A stretch of 27,015 nt of DNA. It comes from an uncultured Oscillibacter sp. Its GTDB lineage: Bacteria > Bacillota > Clostridia > Oscillospirales > Oscillospiraceae. The notes beneath the pieces were generated by a model. That model saw only the letters and a list, made by a program, of their open reading frames with translations. It did not search any database and had not been told where the DNA came from. Shown one piece after another: positions 7,664 to 14,443 of this stretch. The position numbers and the translations under genes were made by a program. The number at the start of each line of letters is the position of its first letter. The stretch's first letter is position 1. The stretch spans positions 1 to 27,015 of the forward strand of contig CAJTZL010000043.1 of the NCBI GenBank assembly GCA_910583695.1, in the 5' to 3' direction.

Positions 7664-7697
7664 CGATTTTTAATCAGGTTCGATCATATAAAATCAG
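7664..7697 (-). promoter_or_regulatory. Candidate operator: AT-rich repeats next to the -35 box
   Basis: Two related blocks, CGAT-N4-AATCAG (7664-7677) and CGAT-N7-AATCAG (7681-7697), have their AATCAG parts 20 bases apart, about two helical turns. They lie just upstream of the -35 box in an AT-rich island unlike the surrounding GC-rich DNA. They could bind the DeoR regulator or act as an UP element. No published site was matched. Confidence 0.4.
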
Positions 7698-7714
7698 ATG
7701 GCAAACTTGTGCAG

Positions 7715-7756
7715 TCCGCCGAAGGACATACCTTCTGCCGGCAGGGCTCCGGCGGA
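7715..7756 (-). other. Nested inverted repeats after the aminotransferase gene
   Basis: TCCGCCG (7715-7721) pairs with CGGCGGA (7750-7756), enclosing GAAGG/CCTTC and the palindrome CTGCCGGCAG just outside the inner stem. It starts four bases past the aminotransferase stop on the minus strand. There is no U run, so it may be a structured 3' end rather than a standard terminator. Confidence 0.3.
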
Positions 7757-7759
7757 GCA

Positions 7760-8896
7760 TCAGAGGGTTTTGAGGAAGCGCTCCACCCGGTTCAGACCCT
7801 CGTTCAGATCCTCGTCGGAGTAGCAATAGCTCAGGCGCATGTAGCCCTCGGTGCCGAAATACACGCCGGGAATCAGGCCCACCAGACCCTCTTTCAGCAT
7901 CTTCTCGCAGAAGGTCAGGGAGTCCATGCCGTATTTTCGGATGTTGATGAACATGTAGAAGGCCCCCTCCGGCTTCTGGACCTCCAGGCCCATGGCGGTG
8001 AGGCGCCGGTAGACGTAGTCCCGGCGCTTGCGGAAGAGCTCCGTCATGGGAGCGGTATCGCTCTCCAGGGCGGCCACGCAGGCGGGCTGGACAAAGGCGG
8101 GGGCGGAGACCACGGCGTACTGGTGGAAAATCTGCATCCGGTCCCGGATGGGGGCGTCCGCCAGACAGTAGCCCAGCCGCCAGCCGGTCATGGCGTAGGG
8201 CTTGGAGAAGCTGTTGATGACGATAATCCGGTCTCGCATGTCCTGGTATTCCGCGAAGCTGTGGTAGTCCTCCGTGTAGATCAGGCTGCGGTACACGTCG
8301 TCGCAGAGAACAAAGATGGGCTTGTCCTTCAAAACCTCGTGGACGGCGTCCAGGGTCTCCCGGGTGTAGATGCAGCCGGTGGGGTTGTTGGGGGAGGTGA
8401 GGACGATGGCCTTGGTCCTGGGGGTGACGGCGGCCTCCAGGGCCTGGGGGTCGATCTGGAAGTGATGATCCTCCGTGGGCAGGGCCACGGGCACGCCCCG
8501 GCAGAGCTGGGTGATGGATTCGTAGAGGCTGAAGGCCGGCGTGGGGATGATCACCTCGTCCCCGGGATTCAGCACGGTGGACAGGCCGATGAACAGGCTC
8601 TCCGTGGCCCCGATGGTGAGGATGATCTCCTCGGGAGAGTAACGCAGGCCGTGGGCCCGCTCCTCAAATTTGGAGATGGCCTCCAGCATGTAGGGGTAGC
8701 CGTTGCCGGGGGGATAGTGGGTGTCGTTCCGGTCCAGGGCGGCCTTGGCGGCCTCCTTGACCACGTCGGGGGTGTTCTGGTCCGGCTCGCCGATGGTCAG
8801 GGCGCAGGCCCCGGGAGTGTCCCGCACCAGAAAGGTGAAGCGGCGGATGCCGGACAGCTCCAGGCCCAGCACGGCGCTGTTTAAGCTCAGGTCCAT
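7760..8896 (-). CDS. Class I/II PLP-dependent aminotransferase
   Basis: A 378-residue cytosolic aminotransferase (fold type I). Seen: LTIGEPDQNTP and YPPGNGYP near the N-terminus (about 33-69), SPNNPTG (168-174), CDDVYRSL (198-205), and NSFSKPYAMTGWRLG with the PLP-binding Lys232. A closing MRLSYCYSDEDLNEGLNR segment carries the substrate-carboxylate arginine. These fit the aspartate/aromatic/alanine-type family; substrate cannot be assigned. The frame stays open upstream to 8941, but ATG 8896 is preferred. AAGGAG lies 10 bases before it, and the promoter's -10 box (8929-8934) lies inside the upstream extension. It appears to be monocistronic. Confidence 0.93.
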   Translation of the reverse strand: MDLSLNSAVLGLELSGIRRFTFLVRDTPGACALTIGEPDQNTPDVVKEAAKAALDRNDTHYPPGNGYPYMLEAISKFEERAHGLRYSPEEIILTIGATESLFIGLSTVLNPGDEVIIPTPAFSLYESITQLCRGVPVALPTEDHHFQIDPQALEAAVTPRTKAIVLTSPNNPTGCIYTRETLDAVHEVLKDKPIFVLCDDVYRSLIYTEDYHSFAEYQDMRDRIIVINSFSKPYAMTGWRLGYCLADAPIRDRMQIFHQYAVVSAPAFVQPACVAALESDTAPMTELFRKRRDYVYRRLTAMGLEVQKPEGAFYMFINIRKYGMDSLTFCEKMLKEGLVGLIPGVYFGTEGYMRLSYCYSDEDLNEGLNRVERFLKTL

Positions 8897-8928
8897 AGGA
8901 TTCACGCTCCTTCTTGAAATACGAGACC

Positions 8929-8957
8929 AGTATATGCGCAAGCGGGGAGCTTGTCAA
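8929..8957 (-). promoter_or_regulatory. Promoter of the aminotransferase gene
   Basis: On the minus strand: TTGACA (8952-8957), 17-base spacer, TATACT (8929-8934). The predicted start near 8922 leaves a short leader of about 26 bases and fixes the CDS start at 8896. Confidence 0.83.
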
Positions 8958-8973
8958 CGCTTTAAAGCGAACA

Positions 8974-8994
8974 GGACGCCGCAAAACGGCGTCC
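8974..8994 (-). other. Stable hairpin downstream of the small ORF
   Basis: GGACGCCG (8974-8981) and CGGCGTCC (8987-8994) form a perfect 8-bp stem with a 5-base loop. It lies about 10 bases after the stop of the small minus-strand ORF and before the aminotransferase promoter. No U run follows on either strand, so termination would be weak. Confidence 0.4.
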
Positions 8995-9003
8995 CGGCGG
9001 GGT

Positions 9004-9081
9004 TCAGCGGTCGCTTGGCAGCCAGCAGTCCTGGAAAATCAGGTCGTCCACGTCCCCGGCGGTGTTTTTCACGATGCTCAC
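9004..9081 (-). CDS. Putative small protein, 25 residues
   Basis: A GTG start at 9081 lies 7 bases after AAAGGAGG, an excellent ribosome binding site. The frame runs 25 codons to TGA (9004-9006). The peptide begins VSIVKNTAGDVDD, continues through LIFQDCWLP and ends SDR. It has one cysteine, an acidic middle, no membrane segment and no signal peptide. It sits in the 300-base gap between the adh terminator and the aminotransferase promoter, followed by a stable hairpin. I do not recognise the family and found no convincing promoter of its own. The ribosome binding site and flanking hairpin favour a real gene, but at this length chance cannot be excluded. Confidence 0.45.
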   Translation of the reverse strand: MSIVKNTAGDVDDLIFQDCWLPSDR

Positions 9082-9155
9082 GGCAGGTCCTCCTTTTGTT
9101 TTTGAGTCTATTTGACAGTCTATGCCGGAGGGGAGAAAAAGTTTCCTGGAACAGG

Positions 9156-9190
9156 AAAAAAGCCCCCCTCCCAACTTTTGGGAGGGGGGC
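9156..9190 (-). terminator. Strong intrinsic terminator of the pnp-deaminase-adh operon
   Basis: On the minus strand an 11-bp stem (GCCCCCCTCCC / GGGAGGGGGGC, plus-strand 9162-9172 and 9180-9190) is followed by six Ts, starting a few bases past the adh stop. A second inverted repeat, TTTCCTG/CAGGAAA (9142-9158), overlaps its tail. Confidence 0.92.
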
Positions 9191-9196
9191 GGCAGC

Positions 9197-10360
9197 TCAA
9201 AGGCTCATCCGGTAGATGCTCACGATGTCCTCCACGCTGAGGGGGACGAAGGTCTTGTCAAAGCCGCTGTTCCGGGCCTTCCGGGCCATTTCCTCAAAGT
9301 GTTCCGGGCCGATGCCCAGCTCCGCCAGCGTGGCGGGGAGGCCCAGGGAGGAGAAGAACTCCCGGGTTTTCCGAATGGCGGCCTCCGCCGCCTCCCGGGC
9401 CGGGAGGGCGGGGTCCAGGCCCCAGACGGCGGCGCCGTACCGGGCGAAGCGGGCCTCGGTTTTATCGCTGAGGACGTAGCGCATCCAGTTGGGGGTCAGG
9501 ATGGCCAGCCCCACGCCGTGGGTGACGTCGTAGAAGGCGGAGAGCTCGTGCTCCATCCGGTGGACGCTCCAGGCCACGGGCTTGCCCATGTCCAGGAAGC
9601 CGTTGATGGCCCAGGAGGCGTTCCACATGAGGTTGGCCCGGGCCTCGTAGTCGTCGGGGGTCTCCATGGCCTTGGGGCCGTACTTCACGCAGGAGCGGAG
9701 GATGGCCTCCGCCAGACTGTCCGCCAGATAGTTGGTCTCAATGGGGCTGAAATAGTTCTCGAAGGTGTGGGACATGATGTCCGCCGTGCCCGCGGCGGTC
9801 TGGGCGGCGGGCAGAGAGTAGGTGTAGGTGGGGTCCAGGATGGACACGGCGGGGTAGCAGCAGGACCCGGCGAAGGCCTCCTTTTCGTTGGTCTCCGGAT
9901 TGGAGATGACGGCGATGCTGTCCATCTCGGAGCCGGTGGCCGCCATGGTCAGCACGGTGAAGAGGGGCAGGGCCTTTTCCGGCACGGCCTTTCCGGCGGG
10001 AAAGTCCCAGGGGTCCCCGTCGTAGAGCGCGCCGGCGGCGACGCCCTTGGAGCAGTCGATGACGCTGCCGCCGCCCAGGGCCAGCACGCCGTCCAGGCCC
10101 TGCTCCCTGCACAGGCGCACGCCTTCCCGGACGGTGGCGATGCGGGGGTTTGGCTCCACGCCGGAAAGCTCGGCCCACTCCACGCCGTGAGCCTTCAGCT
10201 GGGCCAGGGCGGCGTCGTAGATGCCGTTGCGCTTGACGCTGCCGCCTCCGTAGACCACCAGGACCTTGCGGGACCGCTGGGCGATCTCGGCTCCCAGCTT
10301 TTCAATCTGGCCCTTTCCGAAGTGGATGACGGTGGGGATCGCGTAGGTGAAGTTTTTCAT
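9197..10360 (-). CDS. YqhD/BdhA-type NAD(P)H-dependent alcohol dehydrogenase
   Basis: A group III metal-dependent alcohol dehydrogenase of 387 residues, the same length as E. coli YqhD. The metal ligands fall at YqhD numbering: Asp194 and His198 in GTADIMSHTF, His267 in SVHRMEHE, His281 in THGVGLAIL. The cofactor-binding part has VVYGGGSVKRNG (36-46) and LALGGGSVIDCSKG (94-106). The family chiefly reduces aldehydes to alcohols in the cytosol; GGGS near residue 40 suggests NADPH use. AAAGGGCT precedes ATG 10360. It is the third gene of an operon after pnp and the nucleoside deaminase, 35 bases downstream of the latter. That context suggests it removes an aldehyde made during 5'-deoxynucleoside salvage (inference). 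A general butanol/aldehyde reductase role is the alternative. Confidence 0.93.
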   Translation of the reverse strand: MKNFTYAIPTVIHFGKGQIEKLGAEIAQRSRKVLVVYGGGSVKRNGIYDAALAQLKAHGVEWAELSGVEPNPRIATVREGVRLCREQGLDGVLALGGGSVIDCSKGVAAGALYDGDPWDFPAGKAVPEKALPLFTVLTMAATGSEMDSIAVISNPETNEKEAFAGSCCYPAVSILDPTYTYSLPAAQTAAGTADIMSHTFENYFSPIETNYLADSLAEAILRSCVKYGPKAMETPDDYEARANLMWNASWAINGFLDMGKPVAWSVHRMEHELSAFYDVTHGVGLAILTPNWMRYVLSDKTEARFARYGAAVWGLDPALPAREAAEAAIRKTREFFSSLGLPATLAELGIGPEHFEEMARKARNSGFDKTFVPLSVEDIVSIYRMSL

Positions 10361-10395
10361 GATGACAGCCCTTTCTTATTTAAAGTCGTTGATGG

Positions 10396-11694
10396 TCAAG
10401 CGTACAGCCGCTTTACGGCGGCCTTGGCCTCGTGGAGAATCTTGTCCGCGTCCAGGGTCAAAAATTCGCCGTTCTCATAGAGAATGTTGCCGTCCACCAT
10501 GGTCAAGGCCACGTCGCTTCCCTGGGCGGAGTAGACCGCCAGGGCCAGGGGGTCCAGGTTGGGGAACAGGTGGGGCTTTGTCAGGTCCAAGGCGATGAGG
10601 TCCGCCTTTTTGCCCACGGCCAGCTCGCCGGTGTCCTCCCGGCCCTGGAGCCTGGCCCCGTTGCGGGTGGCCATGGCCAGCAGCTCCGCGGGCTTTAAAA
10701 TGGTGGGGTCCCGGTGATAGCCGTTGTGGAGGACGGCGGCCAGATGGAGCTCCTCCAGCAGGTTCAGGTTGTTGTTGCTGGCGGCTCCGTCGGTGCCCAG
10801 AGTGACGTTGAGCCCCAGGTCCAGCATCCGCTGGATGGGGGCGAAGCCGCTGCCCAGCTTCATGTTGCTGGTGGGGTTGTGGATGGGGCTGACGCCCTTT
10901 TCCAGCATGAGGGCCATGTCCTCCTCCGTGACGAAGACGCAGTGGGCGGCGGCGGTGGGAGAGTCGAAGGTCCCCAGATCACAGAACCATTTCGCCGGGG
11001 TCTTGCCGTATTTCTCCACGCACTCGTCATGCTCCTTTTTGGTCTCGGAGAGGTGAATGTGCATCCGGCCCCCCAGGGATTTGCAGTCGGCGCTGTAGGG
11101 GCCCACGATGTGCTCGAAGCAGGTGTACTCCGCGTGAACGGAAAAGTCGATGCGGACCCGGCCGCCCCCCGCGCCGTGGAAGTCCTGGAAAAGCTGGATG
11201 GACTCCCTGGCCCGGAAGTTTTCGGCGTAGGTCTCGTCCGGATTGAAACACTGGACGGGACGGCTGATGTTGGCCTTGATGCCGCAGGCCAGGGCGTTTT
11301 CCACAGCGGTCTGGGGCTCGAAGTACATGTCGGAATAGCTGGTGGTGCCGGTGGAAATCATCTCCAGCAGGGCCAGCTGGTTGCCGGTTTTGATGTCCTG
11401 AGCCGTCAGCTTGTTCTCAATGGGCATGATCTTCCCGAAGAGCCATTCCTGGAGGGTGAGGTCGCTTCCCACGCCCCGGAGCAGTACCATGGGACTGTGC
11501 CCGTGGCAGTTGATGAGGCCCGGGAGCAGCAGGCGGCCGGACAGGTCCTTTTCCCGGTCGTAGGGGGCCTGAGGCGGTTCCGTTCCGATGTAGTCGATGG
11601 TGTCGCCGTCCACGCCCAGATAGGCGTTTTCCAGGCAGCGGAAGCCCGCCTCCCCGGCGGCCAGGATGTCGCAGTGTTTCAGCAGCAGCTTCAT
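10396..11694 (-). CDS. mtaD: MTA/SAH/5'-deoxyadenosine deaminase
   Basis: A 432-residue amidohydrolase expected to deaminate adenosine-type nucleosides (5'-methylthioadenosine, S-adenosylhomocysteine, 5'-deoxyadenosine) to inosine forms. Seen: LLPGLINCHGHSPM with metal ligands His64 and His66, HIHLSET with His214 and Glu217, His251 in AAHCVF, and LGTDGAASNNN with Asp302. The spacing copies the Thermotoga TM0936 type. Residues about 1-55 and the last 60 form the beta-sandwich that flanks the TIM barrel. GAGGAGGAGA lies 6-10 bases before ATG 11694. It follows pnp by 19 bases and precedes adh by 35. With PNP it makes a deaminate-then-phosphorolyse route, replacing direct MTA phosphorolysis. Exact substrate preference cannot be read from sequence. 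Confidence 0.9.
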   Translation of the reverse strand: MKLLLKHCDILAAGEAGFRCLENAYLGVDGDTIDYIGTEPPQAPYDREKDLSGRLLLPGLINCHGHSPMVLLRGVGSDLTLQEWLFGKIMPIENKLTAQDIKTGNQLALLEMISTGTTSYSDMYFEPQTAVENALACGIKANISRPVQCFNPDETYAENFRARESIQLFQDFHGAGGGRVRIDFSVHAEYTCFEHIVGPYSADCKSLGGRMHIHLSETKKEHDECVEKYGKTPAKWFCDLGTFDSPTAAAHCVFVTEEDMALMLEKGVSPIHNPTSNMKLGSGFAPIQRMLDLGLNVTLGTDGAASNNNLNLLEELHLAAVLHNGYHRDPTILKPAELLAMATRNGARLQGREDTGELAVGKKADLIALDLTKPHLFPNLDPLALAVYSAQGSDVALTMVDGNILYENGEFLTLDADKILHEAKAAVKRLYA

Positions 11695-11713
11695 AGGCTT
11701 GTCTCCTCCTCAT

Positions 11714-12535
11714 TCAAATGGCAGCCACAATGGCTTTCATGTAATCGCTGAACGCTCCGGAAATCTTCTCCGCCGCCTCGTCCACCTCTTCGGCGCTGAG
11801 GGGCTGGTCCAGCACCCCGGCGGCCATGTTGGTGATGACGGACAGGGCCAGCAGGGGCAGGCCGCAGTGGGCGGCGGTGAGGGCCTCCGTGACGGTGGAC
11901 ATGCCCACGGCGTCGGCCCCCAGGAACCGGGCGGCCCGGATTTCCGCCGGAGTCTCGAACTGAGGGCCGGGGAAGAACATGTAGGTCCCCTCGTGGACCC
12001 GGAGGGGGGAGTCCTTGGCGCAGTCCAGGGCCAGCTTCCGCAGGTCCGGAGCGTACATGCGGGAGACGTCGAAGAACCGGGGGCCGAAGTCCTCCAGGTT
12101 GGGCCCCCGGAGGGGGCTTGTCCCGTTGAGCTTGATGTGGTCCCGGAGAATCATTACGTCCCCGGGCCGGTAGTCCCGGTTGACGGCCCCGGCGGCGTTG
12201 GTGAGGATGACGGACCGGACGCCCAGCAGCTTCAGCACCCGGATGGGGATGACCAGCTCCTCAAAGGAATAGCCCTCGTAGGAGTGGAAACGGCCGGACA
12301 TGCAGACCACCTTCCGGCCCTCCACGGAGCCGAAGATCAGCTTCCCGGCGTGGGAGGCCACGGTGGAGAGCAGGAAGTGGGGAATCTCGGCGTAGTCCAC
12401 TACAATGGGGGTTTCAACGGCCTGGGCGAAGGGGCCTAGGCAGGAGCCCAGGACGACGCCCACCTCCGGGGTGAAGTCCACGCGGGTCCGCAGGAAATCC
12501 GCGCTGGTTTGGAAATATTCGCGGGTGTAGGCCAT
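11714..12535 (-). CDS. punA: Purine nucleoside phosphorylase (trimeric type)
   Basis: It cleaves purine nucleosides with phosphate to a free base plus ribose-1-phosphate. The 273-residue protein shows the family I pattern: VVLGSCLG (phosphate loop, Ser31), SGRFHSYEGYS (80-90), TNAAGAVN, GDVMILRDHI, FPGPQFETPAE (178-188), GADAVGMSTVTEA and SVITNMAAG (Asn236, the residue linked with 6-oxopurine preference). The phosphate loop usually reads GSGLG; here the third position is Cys. ATG 12535 is chosen because AGGAGGTG lies 8 bases upstream and the promoter lies between 12567 and 12595. It leads the pnp-deaminase-adh operon, so inosine-type products of the deaminase are likely substrates. Confidence 0.94.
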   Translation of the reverse strand: MAYTREYFQTSADFLRTRVDFTPEVGVVLGSCLGPFAQAVETPIVVDYAEIPHFLLSTVASHAGKLIFGSVEGRKVVCMSGRFHSYEGYSFEELVIPIRVLKLLGVRSVILTNAAGAVNRDYRPGDVMILRDHIKLNGTSPLRGPNLEDFGPRFFDVSRMYAPDLRKLALDCAKDSPLRVHEGTYMFFPGPQFETPAEIRAARFLGADAVGMSTVTEALTAAHCGLPLLALSVITNMAAGVLDQPLSAEEVDEAAEKISGAFSDYMKAIVAAI

Positions 12536-12566
12536 GGGCGGAACACCTCCTGACGATAGTACCCTG

Positions 12567-12595
12567 ATTTTAACACAGGACCATGAGGGTGTCAA
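12567..12595 (-). promoter_or_regulatory. Promoter of the pnp-deaminase-adh operon
   Basis: On the minus strand: TTGACA (12590-12595), 17-base spacer, TAAAAT (12567-12572). Transcription would start near 12560, giving a leader of about 25 bases. Confidence 0.83.
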
Positions 12596-12703
12596 TCGGA
12601 CAGGGAAGCAGGGCGTGTCCGACGGCGCATTTTATTATGGGGGTCCGGCCGGGGCGCTTCCGGGAAACACCCGGATTCGTCCCCGCTTTCCTTTCGGGGC
12701 GTT

Positions 12704-12720
12704 TGGTGGTATACTGTTCC
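12704..12720 (+). promoter_or_regulatory. Extended -10 promoter candidate for the MBL-fold gene
   Basis: TGG-TATACT forms an extended -10 element about 50 bases before the ATG at 12765. The -35 region is poor (TTTCCT at 17-base spacing). The remaining DNA between 12596 and 12700 shows nothing else I recognise. Confidence 0.5.
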
Positions 12721-12764
12721 GGAAACGGACACCGTTTTCAATTTGCCGAGGGAGGGACAAGCCC

Positions 12765-13643
12765 ATGTACGAGCTGATTCAGGCTTCCGGGGGAAGCAGC
12801 TACATCCGGAGTCCGGCCAAGATCGGACTGGTCCGGCTGAACGAAACCGACGTCTGCCTCATTGACAGCGGCGGCGATAAAGACGCGGGCCGGAAGGTCC
12901 GCCAGCTCCTGGACGCCCGGGGCTGGCGGCTGACCGCCATCTACAACACCCACTCCCATGCCGACCACATCGGCGGCAACCGCTATCTGCAAAAGCAGAC
13001 GGGCTGCAGGATCTACGCCCCGGACATTGAGTGCGCCTTCACCCGCCGCCCCCTTCTGGAGCCCTCCTTTCTCTACGGGGGCTGTCCCTGCAAGGACTTG
13101 CGGCACAAGTTTCTCCTGGCGCAGGAGAGCGGCGCGGAGGAGCTGACGGCGGACCGCCTCCCGGAGGGCTGGGAGAGCATTCCCCTGCCGGGGCATTCCT
13201 TCGGCATGGTGGGGTACCGGACGCCGGACGGCGTGGTGTATCTGGCGGACTGCCTCTCCAGCCGGGAGACCCTGGATAAGTACCGGATCGGCTTCCTCTA
13301 TGACCCCGCCGCCTATCTGGACACCCTGGAGCGGGTGAAGGCCATGGAAGCCGGGCTCTTTGTCCCCGCCCACGCGGAGGCGGCGGAGGACATGTCCGCC
13401 CTGGCGCAGTACAACATCGACAAGGTGCTGGAAACGGCGGACCGGATTGCCGCCCTCTGCCGGGAGCCCCTTTGCTTTGAGGAGGTGCTCCGGAGGCTCT
13501 TTGCGGACTATGGCCTGACGATGAGCTTTGAGCAGTACGTCCTGGTGGGCAGCACGGTCCGGTCCTATCTCTCCTGGATGAAGGACGGCGGAAGGCTGGA
13601 GGCGCTGTTTGAGGACAACCGCCTCCTCTGGCGGTCCCTCTGA
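12765..13643 (+). CDS. MBL-fold metallohydrolase
   Basis: A 292-residue metallo-beta-lactamase-fold hydrolase. The metal motif THSHADHIGGN supplies His63, His65, Asp67 and His68. Further ligands are His144 (LPGHSFGM), Asp162 (LADCLSS) and His203 (PAHAEA). Residues about 210-292 are helical and may form a small C-terminal domain. The start is ATG 12765 after GAGGGAGGG with 8 intervening bases; the open frame extends upstream without any signal. The fold covers thioesterases, glyoxalase II, lactonases and others, and the substrate cannot be told. It carries no signal peptide, so it is likely cytosolic. The two-component genes begin 85 bases downstream on the same strand. Confidence 0.9.
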   Translation: MYELIQASGGSSYIRSPAKIGLVRLNETDVCLIDSGGDKDAGRKVRQLLDARGWRLTAIYNTHSHADHIGGNRYLQKQTGCRIYAPDIECAFTRRPLLEPSFLYGGCPCKDLRHKFLLAQESGAEELTADRLPEGWESIPLPGHSFGMVGYRTPDGVVYLADCLSSRETLDKYRIGFLYDPAAYLDTLERVKAMEAGLFVPAHAEAAEDMSALAQYNIDKVLETADRIAALCREPLCFEEVLRRLFADYGLTMSFEQYVLVGSTVRSYLSWMKDGGRLEALFEDNRLLWRSL

Positions 13644-13672
13644 CCGTTCAGGGCGGAAATCCGGCATCTGGG

Positions 13673-13696
13673 GACGGCGGGCTTGTCCCGCCGTCC
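13673..13696 (+). other. Hairpin between the MBL-fold gene and the response regulator
   Basis: GGACGGCGG (13673-13681) and CCGCCGTCC (13688-13696) make a perfect 9-bp stem with a 6-base loop. No T tract follows, so it is more likely an attenuating or mRNA-stabilising element than a full terminator. Confidence 0.45.
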
Positions 13697-13728
13697 GGAT
13701 TCTGCTAGGCTGTAAGGTGGTGATCAAC

Positions 13729-14442
13729 ATGCTCCGTTTCGCGGTCTGCGACGATGAACCTTATATGCTGGACCAGCTTGCGGCCCGGCTGGAGGCCGGC
13801 CTGGGTGAACTGGGCTGCCGGGAGGCGGTCCTCCGGCGCTTCTCCAGCGGGCAGGCCCTGCTGGAGGCCGGGGAGGACTTCGATCTGGTGTTCCTGGACA
13901 TCCAAATGGATCCGCCCGACGGTCTGGAGACGGCGGAGGCCCTCCGCCGCCGGGGGGACGAGTGCCGGATCGTCTTTTTGACGGTGCTCCGGGAGCGGGT
14001 CTTCGACGCCTTTGAGGTCCGGGCCTTCGACTATCTGGTGAAGCCCGTGGATCCCGCCCGGCTCCGCCGGACTTTGGAGCGGGCCCTGGAGGACCTGGAC
14101 CGGCGGCGGGCTCGGAGGCTGCTGATTCAGCGGGGGACCGCCCGGGAGGTGGTCCCCCTGGAGGAGATCGTCTACTGCGAGGTGCTGGGGCGGAAGGTCT
14201 ACCTCCACTGGGAGAACGGCGGCGTTCTGGACTACTATGACAAGCTGGCGGACCTGGAGCGGCGGCTGGGGAGCGGCTTCTTCCGCTGCCACCGGAGCTA
14301 TCTGGTGAACCTGGACCACGTCCGGGGCAGCGGCGGGGGACAGGTAAGGCTCAGCGGCGGCTGGGCCGTCCCGGTTTCCCGTCTCCGGGAGGGGGACCTG
14401 ACCCAGGCGCTGCTGCGCCGCATGCGGGAGCGGGGAGGATGA
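13729..14442 (+). CDS. LytTR-family response regulator
   Basis: A 237-residue cytosolic response regulator. The receiver domain (about 1-120) shows CDDE acid pocket residues Asp8/Asp9, phospho-acceptor Asp57 in VFLDIQM, Thr85 and Lys105 in YLVKPVD. The C-terminal LytTR DNA-binding domain (about 130-237) begins at LLIQRGTAREVVPLEEIVYCEVLGRKVYLH and contains FFRCHRSYLVNLDHV, a standard family segment. ATG 13729 is preceded by AAGGTGGT at good spacing. Its stop is one base before the ATG of the kinase gene, so the pair is translationally coupled. Targets are unknown; LytTR systems often govern peptides, transporters or cell-wall functions. Confidence 0.95.
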   Translation: MLRFAVCDDEPYMLDQLAARLEAGLGELGCREAVLRRFSSGQALLEAGEDFDLVFLDIQMDPPDGLETAEALRRRGDECRIVFLTVLRERVFDAFEVRAFDYLVKPVDPARLRRTLERALEDLDRRRARRLLIQRGTAREVVPLEEIVYCEVLGRKVYLHWENGGVLDYYDKLADLERRLGSGFFRCHRSYLVNLDHVRGSGGGQVRLSGGWAVPVSRLREGDLTQALLRRMRERGG

Positions 14443-14443
14443 G

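Noticed and set aside
8897..8941. Upstream extension of the aminotransferase start
   Set aside because: The promoter -10 box lies within it and the ribosome binding site points to ATG 8896.
8974..8994. Hairpin considered as a full intrinsic terminator
   Set aside because: The stem is perfect but neither strand has a U tract after it, so it is listed only as a hairpin.
12536..12595. Upstream extension of the purine nucleoside phosphorylase start
   Set aside because: It contains the promoter; ATG 12535 has AGGAGGTG at ideal spacing.
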